Positions 16,169-24,963 of a stretch of DNA of 36,467 nucleotides are shown one piece after another; position 1 is the first letter of the stretch; every line of letters begins with the position of its first letter. Position numbers and translations under genes: made by a program. This DNA comes from Myxococcales bacterium (GTDB lineage: Bacteria; Myxococcota_A; UBA9042), in contig JAGSHB010000049.1 of assembly GCA_023954815.1 (NCBI GenBank), positions 1-36,467 on the forward strand, given 5' to 3'. The notes beneath the pieces are model-generated. The model worked only from the letters and a program-made list of their open reading frames with translations, ran no database searches and was not told where the DNA came from.

Positions 16169-16743
16169 GCCTTTCCATGGTTATCGCAGCCTTTGTCGGC
16201 GCGCTCAGCTGGAGTTTTTCGGAGTACGCTATCCACCGTTGGCTCGGCCACGACAAGCACCTGCTCAAGAACCCCTTTGGCGTCGAACACACCGCACACC
16301 ATGGCAAAGGCGACTACTTCGCGCCGTGGTGGAAAAAAGCCGGCGCCGCGCTCGCTCTGACCGCTTTAGTGTGGTTTCCCGCAACCATGCTGGCCGGCCT
16401 AGCTGTGGGCGGCAGCTGGATCGCCGGATTCATCGCGTTCTATCTCGTCTATGAAGTGATGCACCGCCTGGAGCACGTGCACGAAGGTATCGGCGCCTAC
16501 GGTCGATGGGCACGGCGGCACCACTACTTCCATCACTTTCACGATCCATCGAAGAACCACGGCGTCACATCGCCGATCTGGGATTGGGTGTTCGGAACCT
16601 ACGTGCCAGCGCCGCAGATTCGCGTGCCCAAAAAGCTAGCCATGCGGTGGCTGTGTGACCCGGAGACCGGCGATGTGTGGCCCCATCTCGCACCGTATTA
16701 TGAGCTGCGTCTGCCCAAACGGCGACGGTCCCTGGCGGCGTGA
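16165..16743 (+). CDS. Fatty acid hydroxylase / sterol desaturase superfamily protein
   Basis: The 192-residue membrane protein carries the His clusters of the di-iron desaturase/hydroxylase superfamily: HRWLGH (H24, H29), HTAHH (H42, H45, H46), HRLEH (H100, H104) and HHYFHH (H119, H120, H123, H124). Hydrophobic stretches lie at about 3-18, 60-80 and 83-98. Members use a non-haem di-iron centre and O2 to hydroxylate or desaturate lipid chains or carotenoids; the short length resembles the fatty acid 2-hydroxylase and beta-carotene hydroxylase branches. The ATG at 16165 has AAGGAG at 16152-16157 and overlaps the TetR stop (ATGA). The upstream-open frame to 16078 is not needed. Spacer 16744-16850 shows nothing. 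Confidence 0.88.
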   Translation: MSLSMVIAAFVGALSWSFSEYAIHRWLGHDKHLLKNPFGVEHTAHHGKGDYFAPWWKKAGAALALTALVWFPATMLAGLAVGGSWIAGFIAFYLVYEVMHRLEHVHEGIGAYGRWARRHHYFHHFHDPSKNHGVTSPIWDWVFGTYVPAPQIRVPKKLAMRWLCDPETGDVWPHLAPYYELRLPKRRRSLAA

Positions 16744-16850
16744 CGAATTGCTGCCGGCGGAATTGGATACACGCGGAAGGTCGCCGGCGGGACTTTGGTG
16801 GCGAGGGCGTGATACAGAGCGCTCACCTCAACCCTTCGCCGAGTCTTGCC

Positions 16851-17810
16851 ATGTCCGTCAACATCACCCGCCACACCTTCACTCCTAGCGTCGCCTCCGT
16901 GCAGCGCAGTTCCAACCTAGGGCGCGCGCTGACGCTCCCTGCCCTGCTGGGTTGTGGACCGGGACCTCGTGTACTGGCTGCGCTTGTGGTGGTGTCGACA
17001 GCCTGGGGCTGCGGCGCGGCACTCGATCAGGGCGGACGCACCTATGACCGCTGGTACAGTGAGTTTCAGCCGGACGACAAGCGGACCGAGGTGCACGACG
17101 GGCGCGGCGGTCCCCACGGCAACGGTACGCTCCGGGATGGCGACGGTAAGGTGATCGACAACGCCCGTGGCCATAGCTATCGCTTCAAGAATTTCTGGGG
17201 ATGGGACCTGAAAGGCAAAGACGGCATCTACGGGCCGGGCTACCAAAACAAGAAGAACGTACGCCCGGAAAACCTCCTGACCGACAAGCGCAGCACGGCC
17301 AAGTTGACCAGCTGGTTTCGGGCCGGCGGGCCGGGTTTACCGGCATGGGGCAGCGTTTTGAGCGAGGCAGAGATCGCCCTGATGGTCTCGTTCATCGACG
17401 CGATGCGCACCGGGCTCATTCCCCGTGCCGACGATATCTGGACGCTCTCGCCCACAGCTCCCAAGAACTACACGCTCAACAAAGGCGCCGACCCGCAACG
17501 CGGCCAACAACTCTATCGACAGCGCTGCGCTGGGTGCCATGGAGCCAAGGGCCAGCGCATCACCATCGACAAGCACTACAGCCTGGGTGCGTTCGGTCGA
17601 GCCAAGGCCTACGAGGCCTGGTTCAAGATCTTGGCGGGCCAACCCCATAGCCCGATGCGGGGCCAAATCACGGCCGGGCGCAGCGAATCGGCAGCGTTCA
17701 TCCGCGACATACTGGCCGGTTTATGCGACCGCAAAGCATTCCCCCGCCTTGCAGACCATGGCAAAGACGTCCCCGACGGCGATCCGCGTTGCGGGGCCTA
17801 TTTGCGCTGA
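16851..17810 (+). CDS. Cytochrome c lipoprotein with one lost haem site
   Basis: The 319-residue protein has a long N-terminus, a hydrophobic stretch and a possible lipobox AWGC (C54). Two cytochrome-like halves follow. The C-terminal half has an intact haem-binding CAGCH (226-230) and a likely axial Met in HSPMRG (M269). The N-terminal half matches a family I know as 'GGxLYDxWW ... WRCKECHGWDYKGKDGAYG', but here the CxxCH position reads FKNFW (112-116) inside RFKNFWGWDLKGKDGIYG, so it cannot bind haem covalently. The rest of that half, including the WFRAGGPGLPAWG...LSEAEIALMVSFI helix, is preserved. It is probably an electron carrier at the outer surface of a membrane. The ATG at 16851 lacks a clear ribosome site and the start is uncertain. 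Confidence 0.85.
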   Translation: MSVNITRHTFTPSVASVQRSSNLGRALTLPALLGCGPGPRVLAALVVVSTAWGCGAALDQGGRTYDRWYSEFQPDDKRTEVHDGRGGPHGNGTLRDGDGKVIDNARGHSYRFKNFWGWDLKGKDGIYGPGYQNKKNVRPENLLTDKRSTAKLTSWFRAGGPGLPAWGSVLSEAEIALMVSFIDAMRTGLIPRADDIWTLSPTAPKNYTLNKGADPQRGQQLYRQRCAGCHGAKGQRITIDKHYSLGAFGRAKAYEAWFKILAGQPHSPMRGQITAGRSESAAFIRDILAGLCDRKAFPRLADHGKDVPDGDPRCGAYLR

Positions 17811-17845
17811 TCGGCACGGTGAATCGATCGTTCACGGCGAGACTG

Positions 17846-18403
17846 CTAGCTGGATGGAAGTCCGGGGATGTCGAATCCCGCGGCCGCGTACATGGCCCCA
17901 ATCTCCTGAAGATCCGCAGCGATGTCGTCGCCCGGGATGAGTCGACCCACCCAGCGCGTCCGTTTGCTGTTGTGGTCGAAGTACCAGCAGACGACTGGAA
18001 CGCCAGCACCCTTGGCGATGTACCAAAATCCCGTCTTCACGCTCGCATCGTTGCGCCGTGTCCCCTGGGGAACGATGGACAGCTGAAACACATCGCGCTT
18101 GGCGAACTCTTCGATCATCTGCCCCACGACACCGCCCTTGGCCTTCCTGTCCACCGCGATCGCGCCGATCCGGTTGAGAAGCCAAGTATTCGTCTTCGTG
18201 AACGCCTCTTTCTTCACCAAGACATGACCTTTTTGGCGAACCATCGCAAAGCCACCAAACGCCATGGCGGTATCGAGCCACTCCGCATGCGGAAATGCGA
18301 TGATGACCTGGCGCGACTGCCAATCATCCGGCAAGGGTTCAAAGGTCCAGCCACGCAGCCTGTAAATGAGCCTGCCAATTGTCGTCAGGAGGGTCGTCTT
18401 CAT
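17846..18403 (-). CDS. Lysophospholipid acyltransferase-like protein (PlsC superfamily)
   Basis: The 185-residue protein has the HxxxxD acyltransferase motif (H39-AEWL-D44) and a second block IVPQGTRR (110-117), where most relatives have PEGTR. Further matches are LVKKEAF, IGAIAVDR and VKTGFWYIAKGAGVPVV, all typical of the short bacterial family related to 1-acylglycerol-3-phosphate acyltransferases. It probably acylates a lysophospholipid or similar lipid at the membrane. The ATG at 18403 is chosen over upstream open sequence because the conserved region begins right after it and GGAG lies 4 bases before. It converges on the cytochrome gene across a 35-bp gap with a weak dyad (17819-17835). 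The E-to-Q change in block III is unusual. Confidence 0.85.
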   Translation of the reverse strand: MKTTLLTTIGRLIYRLRGWTFEPLPDDWQSRQVIIAFPHAEWLDTAMAFGGFAMVRQKGHVLVKKEAFTKTNTWLLNRIGAIAVDRKAKGGVVGQMIEEFAKRDVFQLSIVPQGTRRNDASVKTGFWYIAKGAGVPVVCWYFDHNSKRTRWVGRLIPGDDIAADLQEIGAMYAAAGFDIPGLPSS

Positions 18404-18564
18404 GGGGCTCCGAGTCAGGCCGCGGTAAGAGCTCGGCACCCTACCGGGCGACTGGAGCCCTGTCGCCTGGATGCTCCTGATGTGACCGAACAATGACAAC
18501 CCGAATACGTGCATTTGCAGGCCCCCGACCGGCGAGCTCGAGCGGGCCCCCATCCGACAGCTGC

Positions 18565-18586
18565 AGTAGTTCGTAATCGGACTACT
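18565..18586. promoter_or_regulatory. 22-bp dyad upstream of the SLC4-type transporter
   Basis: Arms AGTAGTTCG (18565-18573) and CGGACTACT (18578-18586) are inverted repeats with one mismatch around TAAT. The dyad sits 54 bases before the transporter ATG, in the 237-bp divergent spacer to the acyltransferase gene. Length and symmetry suit a dimeric repressor site (MarR, HxlR or similar), but no such regulator gene is in the window. It could also fold as an RNA hairpin in a leader. Confidence 0.5.
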
Positions 18587-18640
18587 AATTGTCGACTCCT
18601 TAGGTACCGGTGAGCGAACGGGCGTGATAAGGACTCGCCC

Positions 18641-20683
18641 ATGTCTCGAACCGATCTCATGCTCCCTTCAGCAACTGGCACACTCTCTTCTGGCGCATTC
18701 GTCATGCTCGATGTGCCCGCCCGGGACCTGCGCGACTGTATGCGGGTCGCGCTAACCGAGGTTCGCCGGGTTGCTGGTCTCAACGACACCCAACTCGCTG
18801 ACGTGTCTCGCCTGCTGCACGTCCACCAAAGCCGCAGCGCTGACACCGTTGCCCACGGCGTGGCGGTGGTACACGACCAGCTGCGCTGCGACTGCGAGCC
18901 CGTTCAGGTGCTCTTGCGCCTGAGCCACCCGCTCGACATCCGCGACGACGAAAACGAAGGCCAGCGGGTCCGCTTCGTCTGGATCTTGCTGTCTTCCCAA
19001 GCGACCCACCCCCGGGTCGCCGTGGCAGCCGAGTTCGTTCACGTGATGAGCGATCCGGCGGTCTTGGCCGAGGCGCTGACAGTTGCGACAGTCGAAGAGC
19101 TCGACGCGACCTACCAGCACGCCCGCGATGACGAGCTGCACTTCGTCGCTCACATTCCTGAGGAAATGCGCAGAACCGGCAACCTATTCGGGGCCCTGCG
19201 CGCCGACATCGCCCGGCGATTACCGCATTACTTGAGCGACTTCACGGACGGCTTCAAGGGCAAATCTATCGCCTCCATCATCTTCTTATTCTTCGCCTGC
19301 TTGGCACCCAGCGTCGCTTTCGGCGGCCTACTGTCAGTCATGACGGACGGCGAGATCGGCGTCGTTGAGATGCTGCTCTCCACAGGCATCTGCGGCACCT
19401 TGTACGCCCTGTTTTCCGGCCAACCCCTGACATTGATTGGCTGTACCGGCCCGGTCATGGCCTTCATGGGCATCTTCTATTCCGTGTGCCAGCAGTTCGG
19501 GGTGCCGTATCTGCCAACACTGGCCTGGGTAGGCCTGTGGACCTCGCTGTTCCTGCTCATCATCGTGGCGCTCGATGGCTGTTCACTGTTGCGTTACTTC
19601 AGCCGCTTCACCGATGACACATTCGCCGCCCTCATCTCTGCCATCTTCATCGTCGAAGCCCTGAAGAAGTTGATCGGCGTCTGGCATACCCCGGGTATTG
19701 GCGATGACTCCGCCCTCTTGTCGATGCTCCTCGGCGTCGGAACCCTCTACAGCGCCTCGAACCTCAGTCGGCTCCGGCGCTCGCCCTACCTGCTCGCGCC
19801 AGTTCGCGAGTTTCTGGCTGATTTCGGCCCGCCGATCGCTATTTTCGCCATGGCGAGCGTCGCCTTCTTGCTGTCCGACATCCCGCTGGAGACGCTGGCG
19901 GTGCCCGATACGTTCGGTACCACCGCGAATCGGCCGTGGTTGGTGGATCTGACCAGCGTGCCGATGTGGGTTCGCGGTGCGGCGGCCGTGCCAGCGCTGC
20001 TGCTCTCCACGCTGCTCTACTTGGACCAAAACATCACTGTGCGCTTGGTCAACAGCCCAGGCAACAAGCTCAAGAAGGGCGGTGGTTATCACCTGGATAT
20101 GTCCTTGATCGCCGTCATGGTGGGCGTCTGCTCGTTGTTTGGCCTTCCCTGGATGGTTGCTGCGACGGTGCGCTCTCTCAATCACGTTCGGAGCATCGCC
20201 GAGGCTGAGATCGACCCCATTACCGGCGGGGAACGCATCACGTCGGTAGTCGAGACCCGGGTGACGGGCGCCGCGGTTCACATGCTCATTTTCGGCGGAC
20301 TGCTCGCCCTGCCCCTGCTCCAGCTTGTCCCGATGGCGGTGCTGTTCGGCTTGTTCCTGTTCATGGGCATCGCATCGATGAAGGGCAACCAGTTCTTTGA
20401 GCGTGCGCGCCTCTGGTTGATGGACCCAACGCGCTACCCCCCGACCTACTATCTGCGGGCTGTGCCGCGTCGGGCTGTACATCTTTACACCCTGATACAA
20501 GCGCTAAGTCTCGCGACATTGTGGGCTGTCAAAGCGAGCCCGCTTGGCATCATCTTTCCGCTGTTTATCGCGATACTTATCCCTATTCGCATGGGAATGG
20601 AGCGCCTCTTCGCTCCGGAGCATTTGGCCCTTCTCGACGCAGAAGAAGAGCCCGAAGACGAAGCGATTGGTGGCCTTGCGTAG
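18641..20683 (+). CDS. SLC4/band 3-type bicarbonate or anion transporter
   Basis: The 680-residue protein has a cytoplasmic N-terminal domain (about 1-190) that looks like the band 3 cytoplasmic/PTS EIIA-2-like fold, then an SLC4 membrane domain. Diagnostic segments are FSGQPLTLIGCTGPVMAF (258-275), EFLADFGPPIAIF (390-402), DQNITVRLVNSPGNKLKKGGGYHLD (462-486), GLPWMVAATVRSLNHVRS (501-518) and RLWLMDPTRYPP with RAVHLYTLIQ near the end. These match animal anion exchangers closely. Eukaryotic members move HCO3-, Cl-, or borate; the substrate here is unknown. The start ATG has AAGGA upstream and the protein is full length. This family is uncommon in bacteria. A weak dyad (20706-20729) after the stop may help termination. 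Confidence 0.92.
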   Translation: MSRTDLMLPSATGTLSSGAFVMLDVPARDLRDCMRVALTEVRRVAGLNDTQLADVSRLLHVHQSRSADTVAHGVAVVHDQLRCDCEPVQVLLRLSHPLDIRDDENEGQRVRFVWILLSSQATHPRVAVAAEFVHVMSDPAVLAEALTVATVEELDATYQHARDDELHFVAHIPEEMRRTGNLFGALRADIARRLPHYLSDFTDGFKGKSIASIIFLFFACLAPSVAFGGLLSVMTDGEIGVVEMLLSTGICGTLYALFSGQPLTLIGCTGPVMAFMGIFYSVCQQFGVPYLPTLAWVGLWTSLFLLIIVALDGCSLLRYFSRFTDDTFAALISAIFIVEALKKLIGVWHTPGIGDDSALLSMLLGVGTLYSASNLSRLRRSPYLLAPVREFLADFGPPIAIFAMASVAFLLSDIPLETLAVPDTFGTTANRPWLVDLTSVPMWVRGAAAVPALLLSTLLYLDQNITVRLVNSPGNKLKKGGGYHLDMSLIAVMVGVCSLFGLPWMVAATVRSLNHVRSIAEAEIDPITGGERITSVVETRVTGAAVHMLIFGGLLALPLLQLVPMAVLFGLFLFMGIASMKGNQFFERARLWLMDPTRYPPTYYLRAVPRRAVHLYTLIQALSLATLWAVKASPLGIIFPLFIAILIPIRMGMERLFAPEHLALLDAEEEPEDEAIGGLA

Positions 20684-20771
20684 GGTCATTAGCGGATTCG
20701 CGTGTCCGCCCGCTTGCCTGTGGGGGCGGCATTCCCTAGTCTTCCATGCGACTCGCACTCGGGAATCGACG

Positions 20772-22988
20772 ATGCAAAACACCCGGATGAATGACCGGAA
20801 TCACAACACTTTGCAGGCCACAACGGCTGCCTGCTCGTTTGCTGACGACCAGCCGCTAGCGCGCAAACAGGTCACGTTTGCGGGCAGTTCCGTTGGTTTA
20901 GCGCTGCGTTTGGCCATGTCGCTGATGCTGATGAACTTGGCGGTCGGCTGCGGCGGCGACGAGAAGACCGGTGACTCTGGAAAGGTGGGGGTGGACACAT
21001 CGTTCACCGGCACCGACCTGGGTACTGTCGACACGAGCGAACCCGACACAACCAGTGACGACACGGGCGCGGCGGAAGACGCTGGAACGGAAGATGCGGG
21101 CGCGACCGACGCAGGCTCCGGCTCCGTCGACGTCGACGGGCCGCAATGCCCGGGTGCGTTTGGCTGTGACTGCAATGAATCGAGCGAATGCGACAGCGGC
21201 CACTGCATCGAGACCCCGGGCGGCAAGATCTGCACGGTCACTTGCGTGGAGAATTGCCCATCTGAGGATTTTAAGTGCGTCACGACCGGCTCCGGCGCGG
21301 ACACGGCGACCATCTGTGTGAGCAAGGGCGGCAACGTCTGCAACCCATGTAACGGAAACGCCGAATGCCAGACCGCTGGTCACGGTGATGCCAGATGCGT
21401 TGATCAAGGCGATGCTGGCGCGTTCTGCGGCACTGGCTGTTCGAGCGACGATAACTGCGCCAAGGGCTTTTCCTGCAAGGACGTGAAAGACGTCGCAGGC
21501 AACGCTATCAAACAGTGCGTACCCACAACTGGCGCGTGCAACTGTTCGCCGGTTGCCATCACAAAGGAGTTGTCGACGACTTGCTTCAAGACCGTGGGCG
21601 AATCCAAGTGCAGCGGCAAGCGCACCTGCCTCGCCGACGGCAAGACCAATGCGCCGGCAGGCGGCGGACTAAGCGCTTGCTTGGCCGATACCCCCGAAAA
21701 AGAGAAGTGCGACGGCAAGGACAATGACTGCGATGGAGATACTGACGAATCGACCTGCGACGACGACCAGGACTGCACCATCGACAGCTGTGACCCCAAA
21801 GAAGGCTGCAAGCACACCAATAAGAACGGTCCATGCGACGCAGATGGCACGGCCTGCACCGCCAATGACACCTGCAAAGACGGCAAGTGCGCAGCTGGTA
21901 AAGTGCTGCAGTGCAATGACAATAACCCGTGCACGAAAGATACCTGCGACCCGAAGACCGGCTGCGCCTACGAAAACACCCAGGCGCCGTGCAACGCGGA
22001 CGACAACGACTGCACCGTTGGCGACGCCTGCAAAGACGGCAAGTGTAGCGCGGGCGCGCCCAAAGCCTGCAACCCTGGTAAGCCTTGTGTGACGGGCACG
22101 TGCTCGATCGTCGACGGCAAGTGCAAATATTCGGTATCCGATGGGTTTACCTGCAATGACGGCGACCCCTGCACCAAGACTGACAAGTGCGCGGGCGAGA
22201 TCTGCAAGGGCGTGCCACTGGATTGCAACGACAATAACCCCTGCACGAACGACGTGTGCGACGCCAAGGCCGGCTGCAAAAACACGACAAACACCGCGAA
22301 ATGTGATGCTGACGGTGATGCGTGCACACCTGGCGACGCCTGCTCGGGAGGCAAGTGCACGGCCGGGCAAGCCAAGGATTGCGACGACAAAGAGGCCTGC
22401 ACCACAGATAGCTGCGACAGCAAGACGGGGGCCTGCGTCAACAAGAAGGACAACAAGTCCTGTGATGATGGCGATGCATGCACCACGTCGGACGCCTGTG
22501 GCAGCGACGCCAAGACAGGCAAATGGACCTGCGTGGGCGGCAAGGCCAAGGACTGCGCGGACAGCTTGAACTGCACCATCGACAGCTGCGACCCAAAGAC
22601 CGGCTGCAAGAACGAATCTGCGGTGGGCAAGGCTGTCGCCTGCTACACCGGCCCGCCGAAGACCCGCAAAGTGGGTGTCTGCAAAGACGGCACGCAGACC
22701 TGCAAGAGTGACGGCACCCTGTCACCATGCAGTGGGCAAGTGTTGCCGCTGCCGAAGGAAGTCTGCGGAGACAGCAAGGACAACACCTGTGACGGCGTGA
22801 CGGATGGCAACTGCGCACCGACCGCCGTGGTCGGCCGCCTCGCATCTGCGAGCATCAGCGGTAAAGTTGGCAAGCTGACGATTCGCTCGACCGTAGGCGC
22901 CAGCGCCGCCGCCGGGACGACGAAAGGTCAGGGCAAATACAGCGTGAGTAGCGGATTTTACGCTTGGCTGAGCGGCCTATTCAAGTAG
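20772..22988 (+). CDS. Large Cys-rich lipoprotein with MopE-like motif
   Basis: The 738-residue protein has a long N-terminus followed by a hydrophobic signal and lipobox LAVGC (C60) then GGDE. An Asp/Thr/Ala-rich stalk follows (about 65-120). The rest is made of Cys-rich modules: CNESSECDSGHC, then CDGKDNDCDGDTDE (a MopE-like motif thought to bind metal), then about seven CxDNNPCTxDxCDxxxGC / CDADGxxCTxxDxCxxGKC repeats, and a second CDGVTDGNC. The last ~55 residues are Ser/Gly/Ala-rich without Cys. The ATG at 20772 is the first start after the transporter gene; frames further upstream overlap that gene and are rejected. It is likely a surface-anchored protein; a ligand is not evident. Confidence 0.83.
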   Translation: MQNTRMNDRNHNTLQATTAACSFADDQPLARKQVTFAGSSVGLALRLAMSLMLMNLAVGCGGDEKTGDSGKVGVDTSFTGTDLGTVDTSEPDTTSDDTGAAEDAGTEDAGATDAGSGSVDVDGPQCPGAFGCDCNESSECDSGHCIETPGGKICTVTCVENCPSEDFKCVTTGSGADTATICVSKGGNVCNPCNGNAECQTAGHGDARCVDQGDAGAFCGTGCSSDDNCAKGFSCKDVKDVAGNAIKQCVPTTGACNCSPVAITKELSTTCFKTVGESKCSGKRTCLADGKTNAPAGGGLSACLADTPEKEKCDGKDNDCDGDTDESTCDDDQDCTIDSCDPKEGCKHTNKNGPCDADGTACTANDTCKDGKCAAGKVLQCNDNNPCTKDTCDPKTGCAYENTQAPCNADDNDCTVGDACKDGKCSAGAPKACNPGKPCVTGTCSIVDGKCKYSVSDGFTCNDGDPCTKTDKCAGEICKGVPLDCNDNNPCTNDVCDAKAGCKNTTNTAKCDADGDACTPGDACSGGKCTAGQAKDCDDKEACTTDSCDSKTGACVNKKDNKSCDDGDACTTSDACGSDAKTGKWTCVGGKAKDCADSLNCTIDSCDPKTGCKNESAVGKAVACYTGPPKTRKVGVCKDGTQTCKSDGTLSPCSGQVLPLPKEVCGDSKDNTCDGVTDGNCAPTAVVGRLASASISGKVGKLTIRSTVGASAAAGTTKGQGKYSVSSGFYAWLSGLFK

Positions 22989-23081
22989 CGCCGTCGCAGC
23001 AACCACTGCACCCAAACTGAACAGTCGCCCGTCAGGTGCGACCGCGTGCGAGAGACGTTGCCCCTTGGGGCGGAGGACGCA

Positions 23082-24902
23082 ATGAGAACTTGGACTAGAC
23101 TAGCTGTCGGTGCGCTCGCGCTGGCCATGGTCGCCGCACCGCTGACATCGACGGCGGCCGTACCCAACACCGTGCTCTACGACGGGTTTCTTCGCTCAAC
23201 CACCGGCGGCCCCGCGGCTGACGGGCAGTACACGTTCGGCTTTGCGCTCTACGACTCATCGACCGCAAAATCGGCATTTTGGCAGCAAGGCGGCGTGCAG
23301 CTGCAGGTCAAATCGGGGCAGTTCAGCTACGTGCTGGGCTCTGCCACGGGTCTGAGCGCGGGCACCTTAAGCGGCAAGAAGCAGGTGTGGCTCGGCCTCA
23401 AAGTGGGCAGTGAGGCCGAATTACCGCGCCAGCAACTCCATAGCACGGCGTTCGCGATGACGGCAGCTGTGGCCAACGGCGTCTCCTGTAGCGGGTGCGT
23501 CTCAGTCGCCGCGATGAAGTTCAACGACAACGTCAACCTCGGCAATTTCGGTCTCAAGGCCAAATCGATCAACGCCAACACCGTGACCGCAGCGACCGTC
23601 CAGGCCCAGACGTTCGTCGGCGACGGCTCCAAGCTCACGGGCATCAAGGTGCCATCGGGTAGCTGTGCATCGGGTAAAGTGGTCAACGGCATCAACCCAG
23701 ACGGCACGCTGAAGTGTGCCACCACGGCCGCTAGCTTGCCCAAAGACGGCCTCGACGAAATCAGTAACGGCGTGCTGAAGAACCAGTTCGTTGAGACGTT
23801 TGAGTTGCCAGCGACCGACAAGGGCAAGCCGATTCCAGACAACACGGGCGTCGACCTCGTGAGCACCATCAAAATCCCGAACATCGGGACCACTGAGTCC
23901 TTCTTCAAAGTGACGGTGGACCTGCAAAACTCCGATTTGTCGACGGTGTCTGTGCTGCTCTTGCCGGCGAACGACAAGAAGGTCGGCATCACGCTGTGCG
24001 ACCCGTGCGGCAAGAAGAACGAGAAGGTGCTGAAGACCGCGTTTCCGTCGCCGCAGGCTGTAAAATCGGGCAGTTTAAAGGCGTGGATCGGCAAGAATCC
24101 TGCCGGTTCGTGGAACTTGAAGGTTTCGGACACCCAGTTCTGTGTCGCACAGCTCGGCGACACCAACTGCGATGTAAAGGCGGTGACCGACGGCAAGTTG
24201 AACTTCTGGTCCATCAGCACCCAGGTGCTGTCGAACGCCAAGGTGCAGGTGACGGGTGACCTCATCGTGACGGGCAAGCTGATTCACTCCAGCGTCAAGC
24301 CTCAGGAGGCGTACCCGCTCTTCCCCAAGGGCAGCGCCCCCTTCCTATACGGCTACTTGGAGGATCGCCTGCAGCGCCAGTACCAGTACGGAAAGCGCTA
24401 CGCATACGCCTACAACGTCCCCGTCACGAACGCAGGATTGCACGAGGCGACACGCCAGATTCTCTACGGCGACCAATACGGCAACGTGTATCGGCAAAAG
24501 GGTGGCGGCAACTACGGCAGCTCAACCCATGACGACAGCCAACAGGTTCTGGTCGCGTTCATCAAGAATACGAGCAACGCCAACATCAACCACAAGCTCT
24601 ATTTCTACTATTCACATCAAGCCAGCAGCAGCAACTACGCCGGCATCGCGCTCAACGGAAAAGCGGTTTGGAACTACTCCACAGGCAGCACAACATCGAG
24701 CCAGACAAATGTGACCGTGACGTTCCCGAAGAACCAGACCTCCGTGCTCGTCCTCAAGACCGGCAATCGTTACTACACCTCGTACGGAAATGTGCGCTGG
24801 TTCCGCGGAACCATCGGCTTTTACAACAACTCGCTCAAGCTTCCGGCAGGTCTTGAGTTCGACTATGAGCGCTACCACAACTGGGTGATCAACAAGGACT
24901 GA
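23082..24902 (+). CDS. Secreted protein with P-domain-like module (paralogue 1)
   Basis: The 606-residue protein has a clean signal peptide (MRTWTRLAVGALALAMVAA, cleaved after about TAA). The N-terminal ~130 residues form a beta-rich domain (VLYDGFLRSTTGGPAADGQYTFGFALYDS). A CSGCV segment precedes the 'VQAQTFVGDGSKLTGI' motif common in large surface proteins. Residues about 250-400 resemble the proprotein-convertase P-domain (VDLVSTIKIPNIG, VSVLLLPANDKK, LKAWIGKNPAGSWNLKVSDT), usually a protein-binding or subtilisin-associated module; no protease domain is present. The C-terminal ~170 residues are aromatic-rich beta sandwich. The start is set by GGAGG at 23072-23076. It is a tandem paralogue of the next gene, with about 60 bases between. 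Confidence 0.85.
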   Translation: MRTWTRLAVGALALAMVAAPLTSTAAVPNTVLYDGFLRSTTGGPAADGQYTFGFALYDSSTAKSAFWQQGGVQLQVKSGQFSYVLGSATGLSAGTLSGKKQVWLGLKVGSEAELPRQQLHSTAFAMTAAVANGVSCSGCVSVAAMKFNDNVNLGNFGLKAKSINANTVTAATVQAQTFVGDGSKLTGIKVPSGSCASGKVVNGINPDGTLKCATTAASLPKDGLDEISNGVLKNQFVETFELPATDKGKPIPDNTGVDLVSTIKIPNIGTTESFFKVTVDLQNSDLSTVSVLLLPANDKKVGITLCDPCGKKNEKVLKTAFPSPQAVKSGSLKAWIGKNPAGSWNLKVSDTQFCVAQLGDTNCDVKAVTDGKLNFWSISTQVLSNAKVQVTGDLIVTGKLIHSSVKPQEAYPLFPKGSAPFLYGYLEDRLQRQYQYGKRYAYAYNVPVTNAGLHEATRQILYGDQYGNVYRQKGGGNYGSSTHDDSQQVLVAFIKNTSNANINHKLYFYYSHQASSSNYAGIALNGKAVWNYSTGSTTSSQTNVTVTFPKNQTSVLVLKTGNRYYTSYGNVRWFRGTIGFYNNSLKLPAGLEFDYERYHNWVINKD

Positions 24903-24963
24903 CACGGTGCCATTGTCCCCGAACTCCCTTGCGCTTCGGCGTCCCCTTTGCCAGGACCCTCTC

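Noticed and set aside
19583-20500. A 305-codon minus-strand frame inside the SLC4-type gene
   Set aside because: It is antisense to conserved transporter segments and its content is Arg/His/Gln-rich shadow sequence.
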